Assembly: GCF_003473485.1 (NCBI RefSeq)
Contig: NC_053049.1
Location: 12,958,001 to 13,022,000 of the forward strand
Direction of reading: 5' to 3'
Source of the DNA: Medicago truncatula
Lineage: Eukaryota > Streptophyta > Magnoliopsida > Fabales > Fabaceae
DNA: 64,000 nt
Made by a program: the position numbers and the translations under genes. A model generated the notes under the pieces. It was given only the letters and a program-made list of their open reading frames with translations. It was not told the DNA's origin and made no database searches. This document shows positions 25,030 to 37,740 of the stretch, in pieces (the first letter of the stretch is position 1; each line of letters starts with the position of its first letter).

Positions 25030-26171
25030 GATTGTAATAATTATTGACAAGCTTAATCAAATGAGGCTCTTCTCTTGTACATTTAACTAATAACTTTTCA
25101 TCTTCAGTACTCTGAAATGGAGAAGTAATATACCAATGCACAGACATACATTTGTTTTCTCTTCATTTTGATGATCAAAGAAAAACTTTAGGTGGGTAGA
25201 TTGAATTAAGATGCTACTAATGATTTTTTTTTTTTTTTTTTTTTTTATTTTTTTTTTTTAGTATAAAATAGCTGAATTATGTCTAAATTTTCAAAAATTT
25301 GGGTCATTTTACGTCGTAAATTACTGTTACGAAGTTTTCAATTTCTTTCGAGAAATGAAGATGATTCCTACTTAATGATAAGGTGGGTTACATAAACTTA
25401 AGTTGGCTTATTTCATTTACTTCAGAAACTAAAATACTGAATCAGAAAAATATTCACATAGCTATTCAATACACATACAAGAAAAAGTTAATTTGATTCT
25501 AGAGTCTATTAGGTGAAGATGCTGAGATTACAAATACCAGCTTCTGGTTTTCACAGTGGGTAGGCTCTCAAACGTGATCGTCTGGGTGAAAAAACGTCAA
25601 TCCAAACAGACGCATAGACTAAAGAGAAGCATCGTGAATTGGGTCTCTAAGCCTTCCAATTGTGATTCGTCCCTAATTCAGGCTTAGACCCCCCTTCCTA
25701 TGTCAACACAAATGAGCTCAATACTCCATCTACTGGGACACGATGAAGACAATAAGAAACAGTAAACCAATTTTTTTTTTTTTAAATTGTTAGATTCATA
25801 CCGGAACATCGACCCTAGATACGTTAAACCACGCTAATTATTTTGATTTAAGGTTCAAGCTGTAAAACAAATCTATATTTCTTAACTGGATAGCATCATG
25901 TAATTGATCACAAAAACCATAGTTGAAGACCAAGAACACCAAAAGATGTAGAATGGATATATATTAAGAACAGAATGCCACTGCATGTTAGTTTTCATAA
26001 TATATAAGCAAACAAGTATCACTGTTGTTGTTGACCTTGTCGTTATTCAATGCAACAACTTAAATCAAAACCAGCAAAAGCCGATATATATAAAGACCAA
26101 ATTCCCAACGAAAAAGTTCCAGAAAAAAAGAAATTATTGAATCCTTATTGTCTTGCCATCCTTCCACATCT
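25030..26171. other. intergenic between convergent genes
   Basis: Holds the 3' untranslated regions of the kinase (plus) and the response regulator-like gene (minus). A long T tract, broken once by A, lies at 25227-25259. No additional gene. Confidence 0.45.
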
Positions 26172-28621
26172 TCAAGCAACAGCATTCACATTGCCTGCCA
26201 AATCAAAGTGGCCTAATTAGAAATTTTTAACAAAAAAAAAAAAGATAAATAAAAAGGAGAATATCTGTAAATAATAATAGAAACAAGAAGAAAATGTAGA
26301 CTCACTCGTGCTCGCGGCCCGAGCGCAGGCGCAATGAAACATTACTGGCATGTTCATACCTCGAATCGTTGATAACCACATTTTCAAATCCTCATCAGTA
26401 AACAGCTGAGTTCCTTTTGCATAAAAAAACTTATCATAGTATGCTTTTTCATCTGGTGGTAGTGGTGGCATAGGTAGCACCGTGCATAATGGTTCGCACA
26501 TGTCAAAGGTCAGCGGTGTTGAAAAATTCAACTGTTGTCCTGCATTAGAAACTTCTCCATCTTCTGTATTAAAAACCTGGCTGATCTTTTCAGATACATC
26601 ATCATTAACACGGTTTATAAACCTACCAAGGCTGGATGTGGTGTGCGCAACACCTTGCTGTTCCAATGGCAGGGACAGCTGATTTTGACTGAAAGGTGAC
26701 TCCTGACAACTTGAGCTTTCCAAGGGAAGAAAAGTTGCAGAAGTGTCAAGAATATGCACAGGCACAAAATTACTGAGATCCTTCGGATCGTTGATCAAAA
26801 CTTGTTTTTCTAAAGGGCATTTTCCTTGACTTTTGTTAGTCCGAGACACATATCCATTCACATGCTGTTCCATTGCAGTAGCACGTAGGTTCATAGATTG
26901 ACGATATCTCTGAAACAATCAAATGTACTATTAGGTCGTGATTAGAATACCACATGATAATGCAGAAACAGAATATGCAGCTGGAGACTAATGCTGCTGC
27001 TCCGTGCTAAAACATAACTGAAATTAACAATATTGAAAACAAATTCAAACTTTTTAGTAATCCCCAATGGTGGGAGCCTTGAGCACCGGTTTCCCCTATT
27101 TTGAGTTTCAGACTTTACATCAAGCAATACGCTTGGACATTTTCCACACATGTCAGTTATTAAAAAGTGTACAAAAAAGAGTTGTACAAGATAGAACGCG
27201 TGCACCATTACAAAGAACAAACCTGTAAATAGTTTGACGCACTCTCTTTGGTAAACTCTTCCACATTCATAATCTGGAATATTGTCTTCGAACCAGCTTC
27301 ACACAAGAAAGACAACAAACGTTATTTTTTACTTATAGCTAGTAGCACTGCAGAAATTCATAAATAATACGCAAGGTCAAACTCACCATCGATTCCAGCT
27401 ATTTCAACAGCTTCCAAGAATTTCCTATGTAAATCATCGGTCCAGCTTTTCCTTTTCCTGTTCAGGAGTACTGAGTTATCATTATCAGGAAATTCATGTT
27501 CTTTACCATTTGCACTTCGGAGAGTCTTTTCTCCTGCATTCAAGGATGGTTGGCCTTCTAGACCAATTGCATTTTGGCGAGATCGTTCTCCTGTATTCAT
27601 GGATGGTTGGCATGCGAGACCCTTGGTTGCCATAATCACATCTGACAGACGCCACACGAAGTCAGGTACTGCTTCAGTGACTGTTGTTTCATATCGGTTC
27701 CACACTGCAAATCGCCAAAGGTCATGTAGATCAGAAATCTGAACTGGCTTTCTAAAACACCACTTGGCTCCAAAACCAAGAGCCCGTGATATGGAAGGAG
27801 TGTCATCATCATAAGCAGTCATAACTACAAATGCAACAAATAGTTACTGTCAGATAACGATTGATCTCAGCGACAAGCATGTGAGGCTATAAGTAAATAG
27901 TAAGCCAAAGCTAGTACTAGAACTTACTGAAAGACGGGAGATTAGAGCTTTCTCCCATTTTCTCGATGAGCTCATATATTTCCATGTCTGGCAACTGAAC
28001 CTCCACAAGCACAAGGTTAACCTCATTCTTCTTCTCACAGATAATGGATAATGCATCGGAAGCTAGTGAAGCTGTCATAACTAGTATTGAAAGAATGTCA
28101 AGAAAATTGTTTCCAAAATAAATAAAAATGGAGACAACATCCCAATAGTTTAGCCTTAAGAAGCAAAAATTAAAAATCACGGTTACGTTAAAATAAGTTA
28201 TCAGATTATATGATGATCTCAAGCGAGGAAGACGCATGCATACATTAAACAAGAAACTATTAGCTGAAAGAACAGAGTCAATGAATATGATAAATTTATC
28301 AAAAATTAATCCATAATGAATAATCATATTGATTTCTATGGTTAGTAGATACAACAGCTAGAAATATGGAAATATCTGAAACATTAAGGTTGCCACGAAA
28401 CCTGAGTGTAGTTCAGCAGCATAGTAGCTACAAATATAAATATAAAAAATAACTTTTAACTTCCAGAATAAGTGTCAATTACCTTCATATCCAAGTGAAA
28501 TAAGCATTTTTGATACAATTGTTCGGCATGCCGAATTAGCATCCACAACCAACACTTTCACACCGGCTACTGGACCATGGTACCTCCTCAGCGTCACTGA
28601 CTGGGACTTGTCAGACTCCAT
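26172..28621 (-). CDS. type-B response-regulator-like GARP transcription factor with degenerate receiver
   Basis: Coding exons, in reading order: 28483-28621, 27928-28080, 27387-27824, 27223-27296, 26306-26909, 26172-26194; all joins are in frame, giving 476 residues. Residues 21-130 are a receiver domain. The acidic pair is Asp27-Ala28 and the phospho-acceptor position is Glu73 (LVEVQLPDM), while Thr100 and Lys123 (FRKPV) are kept. Residues about 221-273 are a GARP/Myb-like DNA-binding domain (WTDDLHRKFLEAVEIAGID, then IFQIMNVEEFTKESASNYLQ). The Pro-rich C-terminus may be an activation region. By family it binds DNA in the nucleus, but phosphorelay control through the usual Asp looks impossible; Glu73 could mimic the phosphorylated state. 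The last coding exon is only 23 bp and is the least certain part. Confidence 0.88.
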
Positions 28622-29775
28622 GATAGAAGAGAGTAAAATGCATAGAAGAATATCTGAGTGCAAAAATTTGTTGAGTGAGAGAAGGAGCATGTATGATGCA
28701 TACTCATAATACAAGTATCAGATATGATACAACACATTTTCATTACAACTATATGCATATACTTAAAAAATGTAATAAGATGCATCTAAAGATACATACA
28801 CAGAATTGATAAAGACAAAATCATAAAATCTCATAAATGTATAGTTGTAATTTAAAAAATCCAAACTAACAATGTATTCCTTATACATTACTTTATAAAA
28901 CTAGAACACAATGCTTTGGATATTGTTTATTTCAGATTTGGAATAAAAATCTAATTAAATTGAATACTATAATTATAAAGCAAACATAATTGCAAAACAA
29001 AAAATATACTTTAAACTTTTATTAGTACAAACATGCATCAACTTATCAATGAAAAGAGTCATGCATTGAAATGGACTGATACGTACAGGATGAGAATAGA
29101 GCTGTTTAAATGGACACATAAATACAATCACACAAAAATATTGTATTGACATTAGCACTTGCACAGAGAACAAAAGATGAAAATCATTGTGACTCAAGTT
29201 AAAGAAATTGACAGATGAAAAAGTCTGCATTAGAATTAGATAATTATGTTTCAGAAAGAAAAAATAAAACTCGGATACTTCACGGATATTTACAGGTAAG
29301 ATATCCAAGAGAAAATTGGTATCGCAGATATAACTGATATCAATACATGAAAGAAGTCAAAGTACTATTGTAGCCTCCAAACTGAGCATAAGTCAAATTT
29401 TTGAATCAGCTTACAACGGCCGCAACACAACCATAACCACAATTAAGACCTTGTCGCAACCAATAGCACCGCGACCACAACACAATTAAAACCTTGTTAA
29501 CAATTATCATCAAAGTGGAACCCCCCCACAGAATCCGACATTAATTCCACTCATTTCATTCCGAATCAATCAACAGAGATTAATTATATCAAAAGGAGTG
29601 AACTACATGCAAGGGAAGATAAACGAACACAAGAAATTAGAGAAATCACAAACAACAAACATTAATAAGATCCACTAAATACGATGATTACATTAGGGTA
29701 TTCGATTCACTTACCTGAGTAAAAGAGAAACGGCCGAACAAATGAAGGCGTAGGGTTTGCGACGTTGCACTTTCA
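28622..29775 (-). promoter_or_regulatory. 5' untranslated exon and leader intron of the response-regulator-like gene
   Basis: On the minus strand a GTAAGT donor follows 29715 after an AACCCTACGCCTTC-type leader, and a CACTCAG acceptor lies at 28655-28654, 32 bp before the start codon. This fits a non-coding first exon (about 29715-29775) and a 1.06-kb leader intron. The minus-strand frame at 28973-29308 lies in this intron and is not a gene. Confidence 0.6.
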
Positions 29776-31058
29776 TTTGAAACTTCAACTTTATTATTTT
29801 TCTAAGATATGAATAAATGTTTACTTAATTTGATGGCTAATACAAGGAATCAGTTAGAATAACGAATCCGACGACCTTAAATTCATACCATGCAGATGTG
29901 CCACCTGTCAGCACCTTTTTCCAGTGTTCCAAGAACTTTAACATGGAAAGATGGGGTATCCCCTTTCAATATTAGTCCTACCTCATTCCATTAAATCTTT
30001 AACCTGAAGCTTTTATGCAATCCGGTGATCAGCCACTAAGCTAGCCAACACCTTGCAGCAGTGGATTAAATTGATTGCGGATGCTCTTTAGCGCATGTCT
30101 ACCTTTTTAAAAAACAATTTTGGGGAAATGAAAATTATTATTAATAAACTAATGTCCGTTTTACAACTATCTCGTATGGGATTTAAACTTCGTCTCTTGA
30201 TGTTACAAAGTCAAACTCTTACCAATGAGCTGACACCTCATGGACAGAGTATGTCCTCCTCATCTTTCAAGTATCAAATCAATATCCCTGCACAAGACAT
30301 GGCATTAGCATTGAATAGTATCACCAAAAAATGAGAGACGAAACATGACCTAAATATATGATTAAGGACTCACCATTTCAAATCTCCATCCAAATTGTTG
30401 GCAGAGATCTCACCATAGTTGGCCCCATAAATTCTTATCAATTCGTATATAGAGGGAGGCTGAAGTAGAATCCAATTCTGTGTGATAAGACCGTGCACCA
30501 ATAGAATAGTTATCATTGCAGAATCGGAAACACTTTTAAGTTATAGACCTTTTAAACTTTAAACCCATATTTCAACCTTAAGCAAATAGCTGAAACTTAT
30601 AGATTGGTTGATTTTATTCACTTAAAGCAAATTCTCTTTGGCCTAATGAAGTATCAAGCTAGAGTTTGAAACTTAAACCCCTCACCCAATATTACGATTA
30701 AGTTTTTTAATCAACAATCTTCTGGTGAAGTATGCAGCTAAGAGCAACATAAAAATTCAAGCTTGAGGTCTCCCAGGTTTATGATTATGTAGAGATATGA
30801 TGCTTGTATAATAAACACTAAACCCTAATACTCTGCAAATGCAATGCAGATCTGTCACGACTGGTAAGGTGTGAGAGAGTATATTCTCTATCATTCAGCT
30901 ACTCTGTTATGTAACTTCCTAAGTTAGACCTCTAAAAGTATAAAGCTAGAACTTCTTTGTAGTATAACAATCAAGTTTTCACAATTTAAATAGAAAGATA
31001 TTAAATGGTAACCTTGCAAAGTTACGATCCCAAAGCTCTTTATTTTTTCTTTTACACA
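29776..31058. other. intergenic, no gene seen
   Basis: The first few hundred bases should contain the promoter of the response-regulator-like gene. The small plus-strand frame at 30095-30334 shows no domain. No transposon ends were recognised. Confidence 0.35.
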
Positions 31059-31174
31059 TAGTGTAGTAGAAATTACATCAAAAGTAAGAAATTTACAATT
31101 ACAAGAAAGAAAAGTATAGTGTAGTAGAAATTACATAAAAAGTAAGAAATTTACAATTACAAGAAAGAAAAGTA
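31059..31174. repeat. 58-bp perfect-like tandem duplication
   Basis: Two adjacent units (31059 and 31117) starting TAGTGTAGTAGAAATTACAT, almost identical. Confidence 0.9.
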
Positions 31175-31329
31175 TATCTAAACATGTTAGAAAGTGGAAT
31201 TTTTCCTCTTAAACTCAACTAGGAGCAAGCAATATGAAACCTAATATTTGGTTACATATAGTCACTAGCCTATGGCTATGTTCAACTGTAAAAAAAACTT
31301 ATAAGGCCTACAAATCAATGCAATTCTAC

Positions 31330-32735
31330 TATCGCTTCAACATTCTCCAGAATTACTAATAATGCCAGAAGATCCAAAGAACAAGTGAGTTAAATAAAAG
31401 GCAACGTCACTATGATTCTGAAAATTAGAGCTTGAAACTTTCCTCTTTTTCTTTGAGGTCTCAATTTCAAGTTCTGCTGCCTTCACTGTCGAAATTTTTA
31501 GACAATTCTTCCCTATATTTGTCACTAATTTCTAGTGATCTGGTTGAGTGATGGAACTTAGTAACACTTATCTGGATGCTTCTTGAGTTCGGTGATGCTC
31601 GCTTTTCATTTTCTTGAGAAGGTCGAGGTTGAATTCTTTCATTTTCTCAAAATCCTTCAGCTCCTGCAAATCTAAAGCAACAAGGTTCACCCTTAGACTA
31701 AAACTTCGGAACAAAACAAATAAAACAGAATAACCATGATACAGGTGACTTTAACAGACAAATTCTACCTCTCAGAAAACAACAACAACAACCAAGCTTT
31801 ATCCTAAAGTCTCAGAAAAAGAAAAAAAATTGTGACTTCTACCCTTTTTCGCTTCAATTATTTTGCCCGGTCTACACTGGATTATACAAGAATGTGTCAG
31901 TGTGAATCATACTGAGTACTCGGTAAATTATAGACCACTTCATATCGTTGTTTTTGAGAGGGATGTTCAACTCTGAATTCAATCCAAACTTGAACCCTAG
32001 TACAGCTATGCAATTTAAGAAAGCACAAGAATTGAAATGGGCAACCTTGGTTCCATAGTAGAAAGTTATAAAGATTGAGAAAAATCGATCATCCACAACC
32101 CTTGATGAAGGATTCCTTAAAACATGTTTCATATTGAACGAATTATGTCTTATACATGCATCTCCAAAACGAAATGGTAACAAAGTTAACTAGATTTAGA
32201 TATCATTCCAAAAGAGATGCATATGAAACTAGGTCCTGTTTGGATAAGCAACTTAATTTGTAGGCTTAAAGATTATAAGTTATCTTGGATAGCTTATGAA
32301 AATAAGTTAAAAACAACTTATGAACTAAGAAGCACAGACACTCCTGGGATTAGATGTGTCCCGTTGTCGGACACGTGTCGGTGTCCGAGATGACACCAAT
32401 ACATATGATTACACTGAATTATATCATTTTCTCAAATTATTAGCATTTCGGTGTGTCTGTGTCCATGTTTCATATTATAACGTGAATGATTACAGTGTAA
32501 CAAGAAGATAACTTAATAAATTACAGTGCAAACAAAATGTATCATAAATGAGGAATTCGGGAAAATAAAACTTAAATGGGAAAGAGGAAACAGTATATAC
32601 CTGTTGATGAAATGAACGGAAACTACGTTCCGAAATGAATGAATAATTGTAGTTTTCTTGTGACGGAGGATAATCATTGAGTAAGGAAGAGCGAAGAGCG
32701 AAGAGAGTGAATATCAATACTTTGTTTAAATACTC
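31330..32735 (-). other. possible small transcription unit, product unknown
   Basis: A TATA-like TATTTAAA lies near 32724 (minus strand); a leader-like exon about 32602-32700 ends at a GTATAT donor. An acceptor ATTTGCAG precedes a Lys/Glu-rich stretch (ELKDFEKMKEF, LLKKMKSEHH) at about 31570-31665 with coiled-coil character, and another Lys-rich stretch (ETSKKKRKVSSSNF) follows at 31337-31525. No continuous start-to-stop model could be built, so it may be a decayed gene or a non-coding transcript. A dispersed GACAC-type repeat sits in the putative intron at 32336-32475. Confidence 0.3.
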
Positions 32736-33311
32736 CAATATTCCCTTCCTCTTATTTTAATTTTCTTTTAGCATTTTTTCTCTTTTTTTTTTTCTTCAAA
32801 ATAATTGTTATTTTTTAATATCAAATTAGCATTTATTATTTCACCATTATTTATTTAAATTCATCAAACTTGACTAGTTCACTAACTACAATTAATAAGA
32901 ATATTTTTTTATAAAAAAAAATTAATAAAAATATTTTAGTAAATGGTATTAATTTTATTATTAAAATCAACACAATTAATCATTTCTTAAAAATCGTATA
33001 TAATTTTTAAACGACTATTAAAATGAGATGGATAGTATTTTTTTTTATCATTTAAATATATTTACTTTGGTTTAAATATATTCTTTAGTCCAATATATTT
33101 AATCAATAATGCATTGATCATTTAAGTCATTTTTAACTGGTCACTTACCTTCCTTCAAAAATAAAATAAACTAGTCGCTTACCTTTTTAAAAAGATTCAT
33201 GTTCTATTCCATTAGGCTATGTTTGGTGGTTGAATTGTTGAAGAAAATAAAATTGTAGTAGTATATGTTTTACATAATAATAGTTTTTTAATCAAGGATA
33301 AAAATGAAATG
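32736..33311. other. intergenic, no gene seen
   Basis: Very AT-rich; nothing recognised. Confidence 0.35.
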
Positions 33312-33440
33312 TATCCATGAGCATAGCTCAGTTGGCAGGAACAACATTGTTATATGCAGGGGTTGGGGTTCGAACCTCAAACACCTCACTTATTTACCTT
33401 GAAAAAGGTCAATTCTAGCCATTAGACTACTTGACAAAAA
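33312..33440 (+). mobile_element. tRNA-derived SINE
   Basis: Box A GCATAGCTCAGTTGGCAGG and box B GGGGTTCGAACCTC, body ending CTAGCCATTAGACTACTTGAC, then an A-rich tail. It belongs to the same family as 21335-21465 and 46329-46437. Confidence 0.75.
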
Positions 33441-34981
33441 AAATAGAATAAAAAAGTTATAAGTTGTTCCGTTCTGTCTATTCCATGGAATGGAAACATT
33501 ATCTCATCTTATTATTATAAAATAACCAAATAATGGAATGGAATCTGTACCCCATTCCGCTCCGTTTCACTCCATTCCATTCTGTTTCCGTTCCATTCTG
33601 TTATGTTCCATCAATCCAAAGAGAGCTTTAGTCAGGACTAATAAGGTTATTATAAATTTTCAAATCGTAGGAAATAGATTTTTTCACAATAAAATTTCAT
33701 TTAAGCATTAATTTTCTTTTTTGGAGAAAATTTAACAATTAATTTAAACACCAAATGTATATAGGTATCTATGGGTGGCCCATAATTATCTCATATTCTT
33801 TTTACCGATGATGTTTTGTTGTTTTGTGAAGCTAGTGCTGAAAAGGTCAAACAGGATTAAGGATTAATACCTTAAGGTCCAAAGCTATGTGTTCTAGGAT
33901 GGTTCCAGGGGAAAGAAAGCGTGAAATACAAGACATTTCAATTATTAAATTTGTGGTGGATTTGGGACATTACCTTGGTTTTCCTCTTGTCAAGGGTCGA
34001 GTTTCTCGAGATGTATATAATGACGTTGACCAAGTTTCAAAAAGACCAGCTACTTGGAAAGGAAATATCTTGAATAAAGAAGGACGAGCCTGCTTAGTGA
34101 AGTTTGTCATAGCAGCAATTCCTGTTTATACCATCCAACTTCACTATCTTCTTACTTATGTTTGCAACATGTTAGATAAGATGGCAAGGAGTTTCCTTTA
34201 GGGGGCGATGGGCTTTCTCAAACTTGAAATCATGTTAATTGGAATATGGTTACAACTCCTAAACGCTTTGGTGGCCTAGGTCTTTGTGAAACTAGACTTA
34301 CTAATTTAGCTCGGCTTGGTAAGTTAGCGTGGAACATGCTTCATAATAAAGATAAATTATGGGTGAAAGTTCTTTCCCATAAATACATGGGCAACACGTC
34401 TTTATGGATGAATAAGAAACATAATAAACTTTCGATCACTTGGCGCAGTATTCAACATGCCATTACAAATTTTGCTGCAGGGTATAGATTTTGTGTAGGT
34501 TCCAGAGACTCATTGCTTTGGAATATTGACTGCACACAACTCGGTTCCCTCTGTTAATTGGTCCCATTTGTTAACATCAATGGTTCGGTTATGTGTTTGA
34601 AGGATGTGTGGTAGTGGTAGGTGGAACTTGCAAGGATTTGCCGCTATGATACCAACCGATATTGTTCGTTATATTCATCAGCTTCCAGCTCCTAATAACT
34701 TGGAAGTACGACATCAAGATGTATGGACTTGGAGGCATGCAAAGAAAGGTGAATATACTTGCTCGAGTAGATATTATTGGCTTCTTCAACAAAATAGAGA
34801 TTGGAATGTGAATTGTAACATGAATTGGCTTTGACGCCTTAAAGTACCAGCAAAAATCCAACACTTTCTATGGCTTTGTTTTCATAATGCTCTCTATATT
34901 AATGTTTGTCGGCATCATTGTAAAATGGTAGCTTCTCCAAGCTGCACCCATTGCTCTTCACCCATGGAGGATATTCTTCAC

Positions 34982-36164
34982 TGTTTACGTGATTGCCTGC
35001 AATCTAGAGAGCTTTGGCTCCGCTTGAATATGGGAGGTTATAATAATTTTTCTCTAAATTTGATATCAAGGTTTGGCTTCATGAGATAACAAATGGTACT
35101 TCCTCTATTTTGTTTGTTGTTACAAGAGTATGGTATGCTTGGTGTTAAGAAAACTGTTGGCGTAAGCCCTAGAGGCCAATAGTTTATGTTAAACCTATCT
35201 TATGTATCATGACTTTTATTATTGAATAATATATGACACTCTTTATTATATTTAGATAATGTTAATAAAGTCCTTAGAATAGATAGTTCGTGTAATAATA
35301 TATTAAGTGTGACTTAATCATGAGATTACATTATCTTAAAGAACGCTATTCTTAAATGTATCCGTAGTCAAAGCTTTAACATGAATAAAGGATAATAATA
35401 AAGCGTCGAGACTATTATGTATGTAGACTGATGACCGCATCTCATGGGTCATAGATATGAGATATCAAGTCTATACATAGATATAAATATTAGGAGTAAT
35501 ATTTATATTGGATTGACCCACCGTGAGAATACTACATAGTAAGTTATGAAATTGTCATAAGATATTCTCAAAATGATAATAATGTATATCGCTCTTAGAC
35601 CTGAAACCACTATGATCCCTAGATGTGGACTCAAGTGCTTTGTTGTCATTCTAACGTTGTCTGTAAAAGGATAATCATAACGTTGGTTGATGGGTACTTG
35701 ATGAATCATGCTAAGGGGCATGAGTGTCCTAGATGAGATTTGTCCCTCCTCATAAACAAGAGATATATCTTTAGGTCTCTTGATGAAATATGACTGTAAA
35801 ACTGCATGGCCATGCCGAACTAAGTCAATATGAGATATTGGACTTATTCGTTATTCAGTATATTTCGGAATCAAGAAATATAATTATTGATCTATACAAG
35901 GGTGACAATACCTATGCCTTGGGATCAATAAAAGGTATTGAGACAAAGGAGTAATTGTACACATGAATATTATCATGATTGTCTGATTCATTGTTTACGT
36001 GATTGCCTGCAATCTAGAGAGCTTTGACTCCGCTTGAATATGGGACGTTATAATAATTTTTCTCTAAATTTGATATCAAGGTTTGGCTTCATGAGATAAC
36101 AAATGGTACTTCCTCTATTTTGTTTGTTGTTATAAGAGTATGGTATGCTTGGTGTTAAGAAAAC
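34982..36164. repeat. 173-bp direct repeats flanking the LTR-like insert
   Basis: The repeats at 34982-35154 and 35992-36164 are the same LINE segment, beginning TGTTTACGTGATTGCCTGC and ending GGTGTTAAGAAAAC, with three differences noticed. They bracket 35155-35991. In an undisturbed LINE this segment would occur once. Confidence 0.9.
35155..35990 (+). mobile_element. solo LTR-like insert, 836 bp
   Basis: Starts TGTTGGCGTAAGCCCTAGAG and ends GTCTGATTCA, so it has the TG...CA ends of an LTR. No internal domain or second LTR. The sequence style resembles LTRs of a plant retrotransposon family known to me by pattern only. Instead of a 5-bp target duplication it is bordered by 173-bp repeats. 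Confidence 0.65.
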
Positions 36165-36303
36165 AATATTATTTTTTAGGATCAACATTGGTGTATTCAA
36201 TATGTGGTATGAAAGACCTTTTTGTTACATGATGAATGCATTTCTTATTATCCCAATCTTCGTTTGGACCCACAATCATCACGCCTCTTAGCTCATTGTA
36301 TCA

Positions 36304-36325
36304 CCCCCCCCCCCCCCCCCCCCCC
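36304..36325. repeat. poly-C tract (22 C)
   Basis: A run of 22 C directly before LEGTLKLNIDG of the LINE RNase H domain. In related LINEs this linker codes for a few prolines, so the run probably grew from CCC codons by slippage. Confidence 0.9.
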
Positions 36326-37019
36326 TAGAAGGTACACTCAAACTCAATATTGATGGTAGATTTCTAGAAGATTTTTGTTGTTTAGGTGATGGTAGTGCTG
36401 TTTGCAACCACGATGGAGATTGGATAGCTGGTTTTCTCACTATGAAGCTGGAGGTGATGCGTTATTATCTAATTTACGTGCTATCCAGATAGGTCTTGAT
36501 TTTTGTAGTAAAAAAGGCCATATCAACATTATTTGTGAGAGTGATTGTTTGGAAGTAGTTGACCTGATTATTGTTGGTCGTGATCATACTTTGAACACTT
36601 ATGCTACCGACATCCTTCATAATAGAGATTCTTTACATGGAAATGAAAATACAACATTGGTGCATGTTTTTAGGAAAAAAATATGTGTGCAGATTTTATG
36701 GTTAAGGAAGGATCACATGCAAGGTGCTATGCTCACTCGAACTGCCCTCCGCCTGGTATGAAATCTGTCATCATGGGAGATAAGCTTGGAACTTAATTTC
36801 GACTCTCTCGCTTTTTTCTTTTTGCCTCGTTACATTGTAACACTACAAAAAAATACACCCAATGTAAACCAATGTAAATTTTTCGAATGTGCCATAGAAA
36901 CTATTCATATGTATATAAGGGTTGCTATGTAAATAAGAAAGTTTGGATGTATAAAATTAAGTAAACAACAAAGTTTGGATGTATTTGTTATATCATAAAC
37001 AAAAAAGCTCATCTATACA

Positions 37020-37740
37020 AATTTGATGTCAAAGCTCAAAAGTGCATCTTATTGGAATACTTTGAACGCTCTATGGCATACATAGCGTATAATTTTAAAA
37101 TTAATACAGTTGAAGAACTAATACACATCAAATTTGATGACAAAGACTCTGACAATCAAATGTTAAAGCTAGTGGATAGTTTTAGAGATTGAGATTGCAG
37201 AACCAGAAACACTACTAATATGGGTTTACTTTATAAGAAATCCCAAGACAACAAGCTAGTTGAATTATGTGATTCTGACTATGCTGGAGATAGAACTGAA
37301 AGGAAAAAAAAAACTAGCAGAAACTGTTAATTCATTGGTGGAAATCAGATCGTCTAGGCTAGTAAAAGACAATCCATTATTGCACTATCTACAACTGAAG
37401 TTGAATACATCTCAACTGCAAGTTGTTGCATACAATTACTTTGGATGAAACATCGGTTACAAGACTATCATATACGTGAAAACAATATTCCTATTTTTTG
37501 TGATAATATTGTTGTTATTTGTTTGTCTAAAAATCTTATTATGCATTCAAGGGCAAAGCATAATGAAATTAAGCACACTTTATAAGAGATTATGTTCAGA
37601 AAAGAGTTTTAGATATTAAGTTCATTGACATTGATCATTAACGGGATGACATATTTACAAAACCTTTAATAGAAGAAAGATTAAACTTTATTAAGAAAAA
37701 TGTAAACATGCATTTCATTCAAGACTGATGATTGAATCTA
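37020..37740 (+). mobile_element. copia-type pol relic (RNase H)
   Basis: Translation in pieces gives KLVELCDSDYAGDR, KRQSIIALSTTEVEYIS, LLWMKHRLQDY, PIFCDNIVVICLSKN and HSRAKHNEIKH, the hallmarks of Ty1/copia RNase H (SIRE-like style). Several stops and frameshifts; dead. Confidence 0.85.

Larger units (their letters stand above)
33765..36850 (+). mobile_element. decayed LINE (RT end, zf-RVT, RNase H), interrupted
   Basis: Reverse-transcriptase palm remnant FTDDVLLFCEAS near 33807, then YLGFPLVKGRVS, KRPATWKGNILNKEGRACLVK, GGLGLCETRL and a zf-RVT region (KIQHFLWLCFHNAL, CTHCSSPMEDILHCLRDC). RNase H follows at 36340-36760 (LKLNIDGRF, NIICESDCLEVVDLI). Frameshifts and stops are frequent. An LTR-like insert (35155-35990) between 173-bp direct repeats splits it. 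A C22 tract lies in the linker before RNase H. It cannot be functional. Confidence 0.85.

Noticed and set aside
28973..29308. 111-codon minus-strand frame
   Set aside because: Lies in the leader intron of the response-regulator-like gene, no domain, AT-driven hydrophobic composition.
32490..32738. 82-codon minus-strand frame starting MEYLNKV
   Set aside because: Its start codon overlaps the putative TATA box and the frame crosses a likely splice donor.
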